A stretch of 33,389 bases of DNA, from assembly GCA_944322395.1 (NCBI GenBank), contig CALUPA010000024.1, forward strand, positions 1 through 33,389. The letters are read 5' to 3'. Each line of letters starts with the position of its first letter. Positions within the stretch are counted from its first letter, which is position 1. The translations under genes and the position numbers were made by a program. Source of the DNA: an uncultured Phocaeicola sp. (GTDB lineage Bacteria; Bacteroidota; Bacteroidia; Bacteroidales; Bacteroidaceae). The notes under the pieces are model-generated. The model was not told the origin of the DNA. It searched no databases and saw only the letters and a program-made list of their open reading frames with translations. Below are positions 7,429 to 16,668 of the stretch, in pieces.

Positions 7429-8058
7429 ATGGCAAAATACGTGATGCAGGAAATGAAAAACCTTCATAAAGAAGGAGAAACGTTACTTTACCCTAGAATG
7501 GTAATAGACGGCTGTTGCGAGACCGAAGAACTTGTGGAGATTATAACAAAAGGTTCAACACTGAGGAAAGGCGAAGTAATGGCATCGCTACAACTGATAG
7601 CAGACGGAATGGCAACCATGATGGCTCAAGGCCGTTCGGTACGCCTTGAAGGAATCGGACTGTTCACACCATGCCTGACACTAAAGGATGGCAAAGAACG
7701 AGAGGACACCGGCGAAAACTCTACACGACGTAACGCGCAAAGTATAGAAATTGGCGGAATAAACTTCCGGGCAGAAAAGACACTCGTTAGAGACACAAAC
7801 TCACAATGCAATTTGCAAAGACAGAGAGGCGACTGGCGATGCAACAAATCGAAATTATCCCCAGAAGAGAGACTTATTCTTGCGCAGAATCATCTGAAGT
7901 CAAACCCTACACTTACCATTGGCGAATATGCAGAAATCACCGGACTTAGTCGCACAGTTGCCGGAAAAGAACTGAAGGAATGGGCAGAAACGCCGGAATC
8001 TGGAATATATTTTAAGGGAAAAGGATCGCACAAGATTTATATAAAGAGATTTGTGTAA
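7429..8058 (+). CDS. HU-like DNA-binding protein with C-terminal winged-helix-like domain
   Basis: 209 aa, about twice the length of canonical HU. Residues 1 to about 120 look like the Bacteroidetes HU-related fold: helical first half, then LRKGEVMASLQLIADGMATM, then a GRSVRLEGIGLFTPCL arm-like beta segment. Residues 140-209 look like a helix-turn-helix/winged-helix unit (SPEERLILAQNHLK, then TLTIGEYAEITGLSRTVAGK, then a GIYFKGKGSHKIYIKR wing). It is probably a nucleoid-associated or viral-type HU protein in the cytoplasm. It is alone on the + strand with its own promoter and a long structured leader, so autoregulation is plausible. The domain call is by pattern; a C-terminal function in DNA binding is inference. 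Confidence 0.8.
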   Translation: MAKYVMQEMKNLHKEGETLLYPRMVIDGCCETEELVEIITKGSTLRKGEVMASLQLIADGMATMMAQGRSVRLEGIGLFTPCLTLKDGKEREDTGENSTRRNAQSIEIGGINFRAEKTLVRDTNSQCNLQRQRGDWRCNKSKLSPEERLILAQNHLKSNPTLTIGEYAEITGLSRTVAGKELKEWAETPESGIYFKGKGSHKIYIKRFV

Positions 8059-8114
8059 TTTGGAATTATTACCATGTCCCCAAATACTCATAATACAAAA
8101 TATTACCCCCAATT

Positions 8115-8157
8115 ATATGTGAGCCTTCAAAGAAATACTCCTTAAAGGCTCACATAT
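8115..8157. terminator. Bidirectional hairpin between the convergent HU-like and GH78 genes
   Basis: A perfect 13-bp inverted repeat (8115-8127, ATATGTGAGCCTT; 8145-8157) with a 17-nt loop. It sits 57 bases after the HU-like stop and 4 bases beyond the GH78 stop. The flanking T tracts are weak, but no other terminator is visible for either gene. Confidence 0.65.
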
Positions 8158-8161
8158 CTTA

Positions 8162-10741
8162 TTATCTTTCAATCCTGTAATCTCCAGCAGTGTATTCTTT
8201 AGCCTCATCTTCACCTGGCACTGTTACTGAGGCTGTACATCCTTCCGGTATGGTAAATTCCCATATCCATTTATCGCCTTCATACCTCCATGCACTCTTT
8301 ATAAGTCCGGAAGCTGAGTAGTATATAGCATCTATAAATCCTATCCTTTTGTCAGGTACAGGTTTCATAATGATATGCTTGAAACCTGGGCATGCAGGAT
8401 CGGATGCTATACCGGCAACACTCTCCCAAATCCATTCGCACACTACTCCGTAAGCATAATGATTAAAACTGTTCATTCCTCTCGGTCCCATACCTGACTC
8501 TATCATATAGCTGTTCCATCTTTCCCAAATTGTAGTAGCACCGTTATCAATTGAATATAGCCAGCTTGGATTTTTCCTCTGAAGAAGTAATTCCCATGCG
8601 ATATCAGACATTCCGTTTTCTGTCAGAACAGGCATAAGGATAGAAGTTCCAAGGAAACCAGTCTGCAGACAATTATCGTGTTCCGCAAAATTTTCCCTTA
8701 AACGAGTAATCATGGCTGTTTTTTCCTCACCCTCCACAATTCCATTTTTAAGGGCAAAAAGTGCTGGTGTCTGCATAGTATTTAGAATATCAGTCTTGAA
8801 TCTACCATCGGTAGTAAAGAACTCTTCTCTGATATACGCCTTTGATTCTGTAACCATTTTTTCGTAACGTGAAGCATCACTTCCTGTAGCTATTGCCATA
8901 TCACGCATCATACCGGCATCAATCATCCAGTATGAAGCACTAAGATAGTTCCAATAATCAATAGCCTCCGGAAGAGGACATGGATTACCTTTATCATCTT
9001 TACCAAAAGCTCCGCCACCACAACTTTCAAGCGGTTCATAACTAAGCCAGTCTGCCCACTGATAGTTCCAGTTTTCTTCCTTTAATACATTATGGTCGTA
9101 TTTTGTTTCGTTGACATGGTTTATATACTTTTCCATTGCATCCCAAGATTGTTCTATGATACCGGTATCACCATACTGTTTCCATACAGTCCACGGAACA
9201 ATAATTCCCGCATCTGCCCATCCTACTCTCATCATTTCGCCACCATACTGTGCCAAAGGTGCCACACCAGGAAAACCACCGTTCTCACCTTGTGTATCCA
9301 TCATATCACGCATCCATTTATGGAAAAACGAAGCAGTATTTGCAAAAAAACTTCCGGTTTCTGCAAAAACCTGAGTATCAGCTGTCCATCCTAACCTTTC
9401 ATTACGTTGAGGGCAATCTGTTGGTACAGAAAGATAGTTCGAGCGCATACCCCAAACTGTATTTGAAATAAGTTTATTTACCATTTCGTTTCCAGTCGTA
9501 ATTTTTCCTATCTCCATTTCCTTGGTTATGGACGTAACCGGAATGGATTTTATACTCTTGATAATAACATCTCCAGAAGTACGTATTGAAACATAACGAT
9601 AACCAAAGAATGTATTACGAGGACAAAACTCTACATACGAATCCGATGAAGGAAATGTATATTTAAGTATCATTCCATCATCCGGTATTCGCAAATTAAG
9701 CCGGTGTACACTACCTTCCGGACCATCCATTCCACGTCTTTCTGCTCCATTGCCATCATTTAGAATCTCAGAAGGGTAACACTCCAGAACAGTACCTTCG
9801 TCGGCCTTGAAAACAAAAGCAGGTACAGCAGCACTGTTTTGACCAAAATCGATAACGAGATTTTCTCCCGAAGAAACTGTAATTTGCTCACCTGAATTAT
9901 ATTGCCTTATTATATTTACTTTACCGTATTCTTTATCTCCGGCACCTGTTACTCCTTTCCAGACATATGCCTCAACCGGAAGAAGGGCTATATCGTGACG
10001 TAAATAGACTTCAGCACCTGCAGAAGGTATAATTTCGCCTTTGAATTCTGTATTCAGTTCCGGTTTTGAAAGTTTGCCCGGAGTGGAAAATCCAGGCAAG
10101 ATTCGTGCATCATAGTCTTCACCATCAAAAATAGCTGCATGAGTAACCGGACCTGCTATTCCGGCTTTCCAGTTCTCTGTATCAGTACCTATATATGTTT
10201 TGGTACCATCTGTGTAAGTCAGTTCCAGAACAGCACGAAATGCACACTTCCTACCTATCATTCCTTCATTCCGGTATGGTGTAATTATTTTATCGGCCCA
10301 CCATCCCGGGGTTACCTGGGCAGAAAGCATATTTTCTTCCCCCTTACTTGTATTATAAATATTGGTGACATCGTAAGTAAAGGATAACTTATTTTTTTCA
10401 TAATGTGTAAAACCCGGTTTTAAAATTTCATCTCCTACCAGCTTACCATTAATATATAAATCATATATACCCAAACCGGTAGTCATCCAACGGGCACTTT
10501 TTATATCCTTATCATTCCTGACTACTGCAACAAACCAACTGGCACCATCAGACGAGCGCGTACCGTCGACAACCTTTCCAGTTACCACATCGGCATCTGC
10601 CACCGAAATCCAAGAAGAATAATTCCAAAGAGAATCATTTAAAGCATCGATACGGCTGACAGAAACATCATGCTTCATCGAACAACACACATAGGAGCCT
10701 ATCACCCCAACAAACATAAATGATGATAAAATACTTTTCAA
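8162..10741 (-). CDS. Alpha-L-rhamnosidase, GH78 family
   Basis: 859 aa. Inverting glycosidase that releases terminal L-rhamnose from plant glycans, flavonoid glycosides or pectin side chains. N-terminal signal sequence ending in GSYVCCSMK; the Cys may be lipidated, but the lipobox is poor. N-terminal beta domains (about 40-400) resemble the Bac_rhamnosid_N and Con-A-like modules. The (alpha/alpha)6 catalytic domain (about 410-770) carries TDCPQRNERLGWTAD at about 441-455, where GH78 enzymes place the general acid Glu, and TTIWERWNS near 739, where the second catalytic Glu is expected. A C-terminal beta-sandwich follows. No susC/susD or sulfatase neighbours are present, so this is not a classic polysaccharide utilisation locus. 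It is transcribed alone from a promoter at 10792-10821. Confidence 0.93.
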   Translation of the reverse strand: MKSILSSFMFVGVIGSYVCCSMKHDVSVSRIDALNDSLWNYSSWISVADADVVTGKVVDGTRSSDGASWFVAVVRNDKDIKSARWMTTGLGIYDLYINGKLVGDEILKPGFTHYEKNKLSFTYDVTNIYNTSKGEENMLSAQVTPGWWADKIITPYRNEGMIGRKCAFRAVLELTYTDGTKTYIGTDTENWKAGIAGPVTHAAIFDGEDYDARILPGFSTPGKLSKPELNTEFKGEIIPSAGAEVYLRHDIALLPVEAYVWKGVTGAGDKEYGKVNIIRQYNSGEQITVSSGENLVIDFGQNSAAVPAFVFKADEGTVLECYPSEILNDGNGAERRGMDGPEGSVHRLNLRIPDDGMILKYTFPSSDSYVEFCPRNTFFGYRYVSIRTSGDVIIKSIKSIPVTSITKEMEIGKITTGNEMVNKLISNTVWGMRSNYLSVPTDCPQRNERLGWTADTQVFAETGSFFANTASFFHKWMRDMMDTQGENGGFPGVAPLAQYGGEMMRVGWADAGIIVPWTVWKQYGDTGIIEQSWDAMEKYINHVNETKYDHNVLKEENWNYQWADWLSYEPLESCGGGAFGKDDKGNPCPLPEAIDYWNYLSASYWMIDAGMMRDMAIATGSDASRYEKMVTESKAYIREEFFTTDGRFKTDILNTMQTPALFALKNGIVEGEEKTAMITRLRENFAEHDNCLQTGFLGTSILMPVLTENGMSDIAWELLLQRKNPSWLYSIDNGATTIWERWNSYMIESGMGPRGMNSFNHYAYGVVCEWIWESVAGIASDPACPGFKHIIMKPVPDKRIGFIDAIYYSASGLIKSAWRYEGDKWIWEFTIPEGCTASVTVPGEDEAKEYTAGDYRIER

Positions 10742-10791
10742 AAGTTTTGTTTTAATAATATGATAATGTATAGATCTTTTAAGTTATAAAG

Positions 10792-10821
10792 CAAAATTAT
10801 AGAAAATCTATTTAACTGCAA
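10792..10821 (-). promoter_or_regulatory. Promoter for the GH78 gene
   Basis: On the - strand: TTG core (10819-10821), 19-nt spacer, TAATTTTG (10792-10799). This is a good -7 and a minimal -33, giving a leader of about 45 nt. Confidence 0.55.
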
Positions 10822-10882
10822 CCTCTTTCCATAAACTTCTCATAAATATCCAAATTTGAGCGGAACTTTGAAATATTTTGTT

Positions 10883-10890
10883 TACCTTTG
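10883..10890 (+). promoter_or_regulatory. Putative -7 box for the pyrBI operon
   Basis: TACCTTTG matches TAnnTTTG and lies 37 bases before the pyrB ATG. TTTG motifs exist upstream at 10855-10858 and 10867-10870, but at spacings of 24 and 12 rather than 19-21. Confidence 0.5.
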
Positions 10891-10927
10891 GACTTCGGTA
10901 TTAAAAAATAAACATAAAACTGCTAAT

Positions 10928-11869
10928 ATGGAAAATAGAAGTTTAGTTACTATTGCCGAACACTCCAAAGAGAAAATACTATATCTTTTGGAGATGGCAA
11001 GAGAATTTGAGAAGAAGCCGAACCGTAGCCTTCTGGCAGGAAGAATTGTGGCAACATTATTCTTTGAACCTTCTACAAGAACACGTCTCAGTTTTGAAAC
11101 TGCCGCTAACCGTCTGGGAGCTAAAGTGATAGGATTTACAGATCCTAAAGTGACAAGTTCGTCGAAAGGTGAAACTCTGAAGGACACCATCATGATGGTG
11201 AGCAATTATGCTGATATCATCGTGATGAGACACTATCTGGAAGGTGCTGCAAGATATGCAAGCGAAGTGACAAAAGTGCCTATCGTAAATGCCGGCGATG
11301 GCGCCAACCAGCATCCTTCGCAAACTATGCTGGACTTATATTCCATATACAAAACTCAGGGAACACTGGAAAACCTGAATATCTATATGGTGGGTGACCT
11401 GAAATACGGACGTACAGTACACTCGCTGTTGATGGCTATGCGCCACTTTAACCCAACATTCCATTTCATAGCACCGGACGAACTGAAAATGCCGGAAGAA
11501 TACAAAATCTACTGCAAGGAACATAACATTAAATATGTAGAACACACTGAATTCAACGAGGATATAATAGCAGATGCAGATATCCTATATATGACACGTG
11601 TGCAAAGAGAACGCTTCACCGACCTGATGGAGTATGAGAGAGTAAAAGATGTATATATTCTGAACAACAAGATGCTGGACAAGACACGCCCTAACCTGCG
11701 TATCCTGCATCCACTGCCAAGAGTAAACGAAATAGCTTACGATGTGGATGATAACCCTAAAGCTTATTATTTCCAACAGGCGCAGAACGGACTGTATGCC
11801 CGTCAGGCTATTCTTTGCGATGTATTGGGAATTACACTGGAAGAGGTAAAAGCCGATACTGAAAAATAA
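10928..11869 (+). CDS. pyrB: Aspartate carbamoyltransferase catalytic subunit
   Basis: Condenses carbamoyl phosphate with L-aspartate, the committed step of de novo pyrimidine synthesis, in the cytosol. 313 aa from the Met at 10928. A longer frame begins at 10856 but crosses the -7 box, and the family starts at MENRSLVTI, so 10928 is preferred. The carbamoyl-phosphate site FEPSTRTR (residues 46-53), the mobile-loop Lys in [11 protein letters not shown] (K80), [12 protein letters not shown] and HPLPR are all present. pyrI follows after 21 bases, so the holoenzyme should be the regulated c6r6 type. First gene of a probable five-gene operon with pyrI, a flavin reductase, a barrel protein and glyA. 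Confidence 0.98.
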   Translation: MENRSLVTIAEHSKEKILYLLEMAREFEKKPNRSLLAGRIVATLFFEPSTRTRLSFETAANRLGAKVIGFTDPKVTSSSKGETLKDTIMMVSNYADIIVMRHYLEGAARYASEVTKVPIVNAGDGANQHPSQTMLDLYSIYKTQGTLENLNIYMVGDLKYGRTVHSLLMAMRHFNPTFHFIAPDELKMPEEYKIYCKEHNIKYVEHTEFNEDIIADADILYMTRVQRERFTDLMEYERVKDVYILNNKMLDKTRPNLRILHPLPRVNEIAYDVDDNPKAYYFQQAQNGLYARQAILCDVLGITLEEVKADTEK

Positions 11870-11890
11870 TAACAGAATATAAACATTGAC

Positions 11891-12355
11891 ATGAATATGA
11901 ACGAAAAAAAAGAACTGCAGGTAGCCGCTCTTGAAAACGGCACTGTAATAGACCATATACCGTCAGACAAACTGTTTACTGTAGTTTCACTGCTAAACCT
12001 GAAGGACATGGATAGCAACATAACTATAGGATATAACCTTGAAAGTAAAAAACTTGGTAAAAAAGGTATCATAAAGATAGCTGACAAATTTTTCACTGAC
12101 GAGGAAATCAACCGTATATCAGTAGTTGCTTCCAAAATAAAACTTAATGTAATAAGGAACTATGCAGTAGTGGAAAAGAAAGAAGCCATTATGCCTGACG
12201 AATTGAAAGGTATCGTGAAATGCAACAATCCTAAATGCATCACCAACAATGAGCCTATGCAGACATGGTTTCATGTGACTGACAAGGAAAAAGGTCTGCT
12301 GAAATGCCACTACTGCGAAAAAGAGCAGCAGAAGGATAATATAAAACTTATCTGA
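11891..12355 (+). CDS. pyrI: Aspartate carbamoyltransferase regulatory subunit
   Basis: 154 aa, normal length. The allosteric N-terminal domain binds nucleotides, and the C-terminal domain binds zinc and holds the catalytic trimers together. The four zinc cysteines are C111 and C116 (C-x4-C) and C139 and C142 (C-x2-C), the same arrangement as E. coli PyrI (109/114/138/141). A second Met two codons in (11897) is an alternative start. It follows pyrB and is separated by only two bases from the next gene, so translation may be coupled. Confidence 0.97.
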   Translation: MNMNEKKELQVAALENGTVIDHIPSDKLFTVVSLLNLKDMDSNITIGYNLESKKLGKKGIIKIADKFFTDEEINRISVVASKIKLNVIRNYAVVEKKEAIMPDELKGIVKCNNPKCITNNEPMQTWFHVTDKEKGLLKCHYCEKEQQKDNIKLI

Positions 12356-12357
12356 TA

Positions 12358-12924
12358 ATGAAGCAAGACTGGAAACCAGGCACAATGGTTTATCCGTTGC
12401 CTGCCGTAATGGTAAGCTGCGGAAGTTGTGAAGAGGAATATAACATTATAACTGTAGCGTGGGTGGGTACTATATGTACCAACCCACCTATGTGTTACAT
12501 ATCGGTAAGACCGGAACGGTACTCCTATCCTATTCTGAAAAAGAATATGGAGTTCGTAATAAATCTTACCACAAAAGATATGGCTTATGCCACAGACTGG
12601 TGTGGAGTAAGATCAGGAAAGAACTATAAGAAGTTCAGCGAGATGAAACTTACACCGGGAAAAGCTTCGATAGTGAATGCCCCTATAATAGAAGAATCGC
12701 CTCTGTGTATAGAATGCAGAGTAAAAGAAGTATTATCATTAGGATCGCACGATATGTTCATTGCCGATGTGGTAAACGTTAAGGCAGATGAAAAATATCT
12801 TGATTCTGAGACTGGAAAATTTGAACTTGCAAAATCAAATCTTCTGGTATATGCTCATGGAGGATACTACGAAACCGGAAAGAAAATAGGTAAATTCGGA
12901 TGGTCGGTAGAGAAAAAGAAATAG
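12358..12924 (+). CDS. Flavin reductase family protein (FMN-binding split barrel)
   Basis: 188 aa, no signal peptide or membrane segment. The sequence pattern PAVMVSCGSCEEEYNIITVAWVGTICTNPP-type N-terminus and SVRPERYSYPIL is characteristic of the flavin reductase-like split-barrel family (about residues 8-165), which binds FMN and supplies reduced flavin or acts as a small NAD(P)H oxidoreductase. A CxxC (CGSC) near residue 20 and further cysteines are present; whether they have a redox role is unknown. It starts two bases after the pyrI stop, so it belongs to the pyrBI transcription unit. The physiological partner cannot be read from the sequence. Confidence 0.88.
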   Translation: MKQDWKPGTMVYPLPAVMVSCGSCEEEYNIITVAWVGTICTNPPMCYISVRPERYSYPILKKNMEFVINLTTKDMAYATDWCGVRSGKNYKKFSEMKLTPGKASIVNAPIIEESPLCIECRVKEVLSLGSHDMFIADVVNVKADEKYLDSETGKFELAKSNLLVYAHGGYYETGKKIGKFGWSVEKKK

Positions 12925-12931
12925 TCCGTCA

Positions 12932-13669
12932 ATGAAAAGATTATGCTTGACAATACTTGCAATGTTATTGCTTGCGTGCAGTGTAAATCTGTATGCACAG
13001 GATATTATGCTGTATGACAGCAAGCAGGAAAAACAAAAAATAAGTATAGGAATAAAAGCCGGATTTAACTCTACGATGATGTTTACCGATAAACTTTACT
13101 ATGGAGAACAAGAAATAACAGACATTCAGAACAACTACAAAGTGGGATACATTTCTACACTCTTTGTAAGAATTCCTGTAAAGAAAAAACACTTTCTACA
13201 GCCGGAGGTCTCGTATGCCATATCACAGGGTAGTATAAGTATGAGCAACCTTAGAGAGAATGCTACAATACTGGAAGACAATGCACTTATTAAGACCAAG
13301 ATATCATCATTGGAAATACCTTTGTTGTACGGTTACAAGTTCATTGACTCTTATCCATACGGAATGTCATTTTTTCTAGGTCCCAAAATAGCATGGACTA
13401 TAAAGAAACAGACATCAAGCGAATACTCAGGATTTTACCAAAAAGGTATAAAAGAATATATCAGACCACTGAATTATAGTGCCATAATTGGCCTGGGAGT
13501 AAATATTTCAAATATATTTTTCGATTTCAGATATGAAATTGGATGTAACAATATAACCAAATCTGTAACTTACGATAAAGAATTGACTATTGAACCTTAT
13601 AACGAAAAGGAACTGACTCTAAAAAGGAGAAAAAACATATTAAGCTTTTCGGTAGGTGCCATATTCTAA
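12932..13669 (+). CDS. PorT-like outer-membrane beta-barrel protein
   Basis: 245 aa. Signal peptide MKRLCLTILAMLLLACSVNLYAQ with a likely signal peptidase I site after LYA. A LLAC-like lipobox at residues 13-16 is an alternative, but less fitting for a barrel. The mature chain opens with a variable linker, then ISIGIKAGFNSTMMFT, a typical first strand of porin-family/PorT-like barrels in Bacteroidetes, followed by alternating strands and a C-terminal strand ending SFSVGAIF. It sits 7 bases after the flavin reductase and 40 before glyA. The family includes proteins linked to secretion and proteins of unknown role; no specific assignment is made. Confidence 0.82.
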   Translation: MKRLCLTILAMLLLACSVNLYAQDIMLYDSKQEKQKISIGIKAGFNSTMMFTDKLYYGEQEITDIQNNYKVGYISTLFVRIPVKKKHFLQPEVSYAISQGSISMSNLRENATILEDNALIKTKISSLEIPLLYGYKFIDSYPYGMSFFLGPKIAWTIKKQTSSEYSGFYQKGIKEYIRPLNYSAIIGLGVNISNIFFDFRYEIGCNNITKSVTYDKELTIEPYNEKELTLKRRKNILSFSVGAIF

Positions 13670-13709
13670 TTTTCATTCAATTATTAACATATAATTATTT
13701 ATTACAACT

Positions 13710-14990
13710 ATGAAAAGAGATGATTTGATTTTCGGAATTATAGAAAAAGAACATCAGCGCCAGCTTAAAGGTATTGAACTGATTGCATCTGAAAACTTTG
13801 TAAGTGATCAGGTTATGGAAGCTATGGGCTCATGCCTTACCAACAAGTATGCTGAAGGTTATCCTGGTAAAAGATATTATGGAGGTTGCGAAGTAGTAGA
13901 CCAAAGTGAACAGATAGCAATAGACAGACTGAAACAGATATTCGGTGCAGAATGGGCTAACGTACAGCCACACTCTGGAGCACAGGCTAATGCTGCTGTA
14001 TTTTTGGCTGTATTAAACCCTGGTGACAAGTTCATGGGACTTAACCTGGCTCACGGAGGGCATTTGTCACACGGTTCGGCTGTAAATACATCAGGTATAC
14101 TATATACCCCTTGCGAATATAACCTGAACAAAGAAACAGGAAGAGTGGACTACGACCAGATGGAAGAAATAGCCCTCAGAGAAAGACCAAAACTCATCGT
14201 TGGCGGTGGTTCGGCTTATTCAAGAGAATGGGACTACAAGAGAATGAGAGATATTGCTGACAAGGTTGGTGCCATCCTCATGATTGATATGGCTCACCCT
14301 GCCGGACTTATTGCAGCCGGATTGCTTGACAATCCTGTAAAGTATGCTCATATCGTTACTTCTACTACTCATAAGACTTTGCGTGGTCCTCGTGGTGGTG
14401 TAATTATGATGGGTAAAGATTTCCCTAACCCATGGGGAAAAACTACTCCTAAGGGCGAAATCAAGATGATGTCGCAACTATTGGACTCGGCTGTATTCCC
14501 TGGTATACAAGGTGGACCGCTTGAACATGTCATTGCAGCTAAAGCTGTTGCATTCGGCGAATGTCTGCAACCTGAATATAAAGAATATCAAATGCAGGTA
14601 AAGAAGAACGCAGCTGCACTTGCACAAGCTCTTATGGACAGAGGCTTTACTATAGTTTCAGGTGGAACAGACAATCACTCAATGCTTGTGGATTTGAGAA
14701 CAAAATATCCTGATTTGACTGGTAAAGTTGCAGAAAAAGCACTGGTTGCAGCAGATATTACTGTAAATAAGAACATGGTTCCATTTGACACTCGCTCAGC
14801 ATTCCAGACATCAGGTATACGTCTTGGAACTCCTGCTATCACTACACGTGGTGCAAAAGAAGACTTGATGTACGAAATTGCAGAAATGATTGAAACAGTT
14901 CTTTCCAACGTGGATAATGAAGAAGTTATTGCTTCAGTAAGAGCAAGAGTCAATGAAACAATGAAGGATTATCCTATCTTTGCTTATTGA
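13710..14990 (+). CDS. glyA: Serine hydroxymethyltransferase
   Basis: PLP enzyme interconverting serine plus tetrahydrofolate with glycine plus 5,10-methylene-THF, a major one-carbon source for purine and thymidylate synthesis. 426 aa, full length. The PLP lysine is K222 in [36 protein letters not shown] and [11 protein letters not shown] are the expected conserved blocks. It is last in the probable pyrB-pyrI-flavin reductase-barrel-glyA run, which would tie pyrimidine and one-carbon supply together. No own promoter is visible in the 40-base gap upstream. Confidence 0.98.
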   Translation: MKRDDLIFGIIEKEHQRQLKGIELIASENFVSDQVMEAMGSCLTNKYAEGYPGKRYYGGCEVVDQSEQIAIDRLKQIFGAEWANVQPHSGAQANAAVFLAVLNPGDKFMGLNLAHGGHLSHGSAVNTSGILYTPCEYNLNKETGRVDYDQMEEIALRERPKLIVGGGSAYSREWDYKRMRDIADKVGAILMIDMAHPAGLIAAGLLDNPVKYAHIVTSTTHKTLRGPRGGVIMMGKDFPNPWGKTTPKGEIKMMSQLLDSAVFPGIQGGPLEHVIAAKAVAFGECLQPEYKEYQMQVKKNAAALAQALMDRGFTIVSGGTDNHSMLVDLRTKYPDLTGKVAEKALVAADITVNKNMVPFDTRSAFQTSGIRLGTPAITTRGAKEDLMYEIAEMIETVLSNVDNEEVIASVRARVNETMKDYPIFAY

Positions 14991-15000
14991 TAAACTAAAA

Positions 15001-15027
15001 GTTCGGTGCATATATACTGTACCGAAC
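15001..15027 (+). terminator. Hairpin after glyA
   Basis: GTTCGGTGCA (15001-15010) pairs with 15018-15027 (10 bp, one G-U) with a 7-nt loop. The following TATATATTAAAA is a poor U tract, so it may be a weak terminator or an RNA stability element between glyA and the ompA-like gene. Confidence 0.45.
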
Positions 15028-15063
15028 TATATATTAAAAATATAACTAAACACTTAATTAAAA

Positions 15064-15780
15064 ATGAAGACTTACAAACATGTGGCATTACTCCTAAGCG
15101 CAGGAATAATGTTAGGTAGTTGCGGTATGAGTAACACTGCCAAAGGTGGCATGATAGGTGGAAGTAGCGGAGCTGCAGTAGGAGCCGTTATTGGAGGAAT
15201 TTTTGGAAAAGGCAAGGGAGCTGCTATAGGAGCGGCTGTTGGAGCGGCCGTAGGTACAGGTGCAGGTGTACTAATTGGCAAAAAAATGGACAAAGCAGCT
15301 GCTGAAGCTGCAAAAATCGAAAATGCTCAGGTAGAACAAGTGACAGACAACAACGGATTGCAAGCAGTAAAGGTAACATTTGCATCAGGAATTTTATTTA
15401 GTTCTAGTAGTTCGACCCTTAGCGCATCAGCAAAAAACTCATTGACAGAATTTGCCAACAATGTACTCAAACAGAATCCAAACATGGACGTATCAATATA
15501 CGGATATACAGACAATACAGGATGGAAAAACTCTACAGCTGCAGAAAGTGTTCAGAAAAATATAGAACTTTCTAAACAGCGTGCAGCCAGCGTATCAGGT
15601 TATCTCATGGCTTGTGGAATATCTGGAAACCAAATTAAAAGTGTTGAAGGTTTAGGAGAAGAAAATCCTGTAGCCAGCAATAGTACAGAAGCCGGACGTC
15701 AGGAAAACAGACGTGTGGAAATCTACATGTATGCCAGTGAAGAAATGATCAAACAAGCTGAAAACGGTACACTTCAATAA
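15064..15780 (+). CDS. OmpA-family lipoprotein with glycine-zipper segment
   Basis: 238 aa. Lipoprotein signal peptide (MLGSCGMSN, lipidated Cys about residue 20). Residues 28-77 are a Gly/Ala-rich glycine-zipper segment (GGSSGAAVGAVIGGIFG and similar), likely to insert in or pack on the membrane. The C-terminal OmpA domain (about 95-228) has the peptidoglycan-binding pattern YGYTDNTG and NIELSKQRAASV, i.e. the Asp and Arg that hold diaminopimelate. It should tether the outer membrane to peptidoglycan, as Pal/YiaD-type proteins do. A clear terminator follows at 15788. Confidence 0.93.
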   Translation: MKTYKHVALLLSAGIMLGSCGMSNTAKGGMIGGSSGAAVGAVIGGIFGKGKGAAIGAAVGAAVGTGAGVLIGKKMDKAAAEAAKIENAQVEQVTDNNGLQAVKVTFASGILFSSSSSTLSASAKNSLTEFANNVLKQNPNMDVSIYGYTDNTGWKNSTAAESVQKNIELSKQRAASVSGYLMACGISGNQIKSVEGLGEENPVASNSTEAGRQENRRVEIYMYASEEMIKQAENGTLQ

Positions 15781-15787
15781 TAACTAA

Positions 15788-15823
15788 AGAGTTGTTCTGA
15801 AAAACGGACAACTCTTTTATTTT
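15788..15823. terminator. Terminator of the OmpA-family gene, shared with the convergent operon
   Basis: AGAGTTGTTC (15788-15797) pairs with GGACAACTCT (15806-15815), 10 bp with one wobble and an 8-nt loop, followed by TTTATTTT on the + strand. The T tract overlaps the stop codon of the convergent DUF1460 gene at 15817, and on the - strand the hairpin follows that stop. Confidence 0.85.
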
Positions 15824-16668
15824 ACCCTGATTACTCTTACTCCTGTATGCTTTTTCTTATTCTTAAGATAATCATACAATGGCAAAGAATCCAAAAGAAC
15901 TTTTCCATAATTAGAAGAGGCATGTAAAAGATATAACTTTCCATCAATCCAAACAGCAAACCCTAAATGAACCACATCCAGCCCCGGTATACTTGTTGTC
16001 AATGCAAGAATATCGCCTTCCTTTATTATAGTATCAGACTGTGACATATTTAAAAGTTTTTTGGGTATATATGGCATTTTATAGTCTTTCCATTTCTTCT
16101 CCACACACTTAATTTCATTTATTAAAGAGTCATTGCCTCTTAATTGCCTGTATAAACCAGGATGCTCCGTCATGTAATTTAATGACAAGTTCCTTAACTC
16201 ATGCTCGTTATCCCCAGTAAGTTCACATACAATTCTTTTCTGTTCATTTTCAGAAATCCAATCCGAAAAATAATGCAAACGAGAAGCATATCCGGAGATA
16301 ACTCCCCCTCTATATCTGATATTAGTCAATGTTTCTGAATAACACCCATACCCTGGATTATGATGCTTAGATGATAGATACAATGCCAAAACCATTTCCA
16401 CATATGTTGTACAGTCCAAAGAATCTGTCCTTACAACCAAAGCTTCATCCTGTCCAACATCCAAAGTTCCTCCTTTATAAGGAGTTCCTATCATACTTTC
16501 AGCAAAATACATCAGACGTTCTGTTTGTGTCTGAAACTTCATTTTAACAGACTTCTGCAATAAACTGTCTATAAACAAAGAATCCGATTTATTAGAAAAA
16601 CAAAAAGGGGTACTTATCAATACCCCCAATAAAATAATCAATATTCTATTTTGCATCTTCCGTTTCAC
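15817..16668 (-). CDS. DUF1460 protein, NlpC/P60-like amidase fold, exported
   Basis: 283 aa. Signal peptide at residues 1-25 (RILIILLGVLISTPFCFS). The family is structurally related to cysteine amidases/peptidases acting on cell-wall peptides. The predicted nucleophile is C86 in DSLDCTTYVEM, and His candidates are H234 in DVVHLGFAVW and H249 in YLLHASS. The substrate is inferred to be a peptidoglycan stem peptide or similar, periplasmic. The first Met overlaps the upstream TRIC gene by 23 bases; Met5 (16656) would reduce this to 11. Last gene of a three-gene operon. Confidence 0.87.
   Translation of the reverse strand: MKRKMQNRILIILLGVLISTPFCFSNKSDSLFIDSLLQKSVKMKFQTQTERLMYFAESMIGTPYKGGTLDVGQDEALVVRTDSLDCTTYVEMVLALYLSSKHHNPGYGCYSETLTNIRYRGGVISGYASRLHYFSDWISENEQKRIVCELTGDNEHELRNLSLNYMTEHPGLYRQLRGNDSLINEIKCVEKKWKDYKMPYIPKKLLNMSQSDTIIKEGDILALTTSIPGLDVVHLGFAVWIDGKLYLLHASSNYGKVLLDSLPLYDYLKNKKKHTGVRVIRVK

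Noticed and set aside
10856-10927. 24-codon N-terminal extension of pyrB
   Set aside because: It would begin upstream of the -7 box at 10883 and is not found in PyrB proteins; the start at 10928 fits the family.
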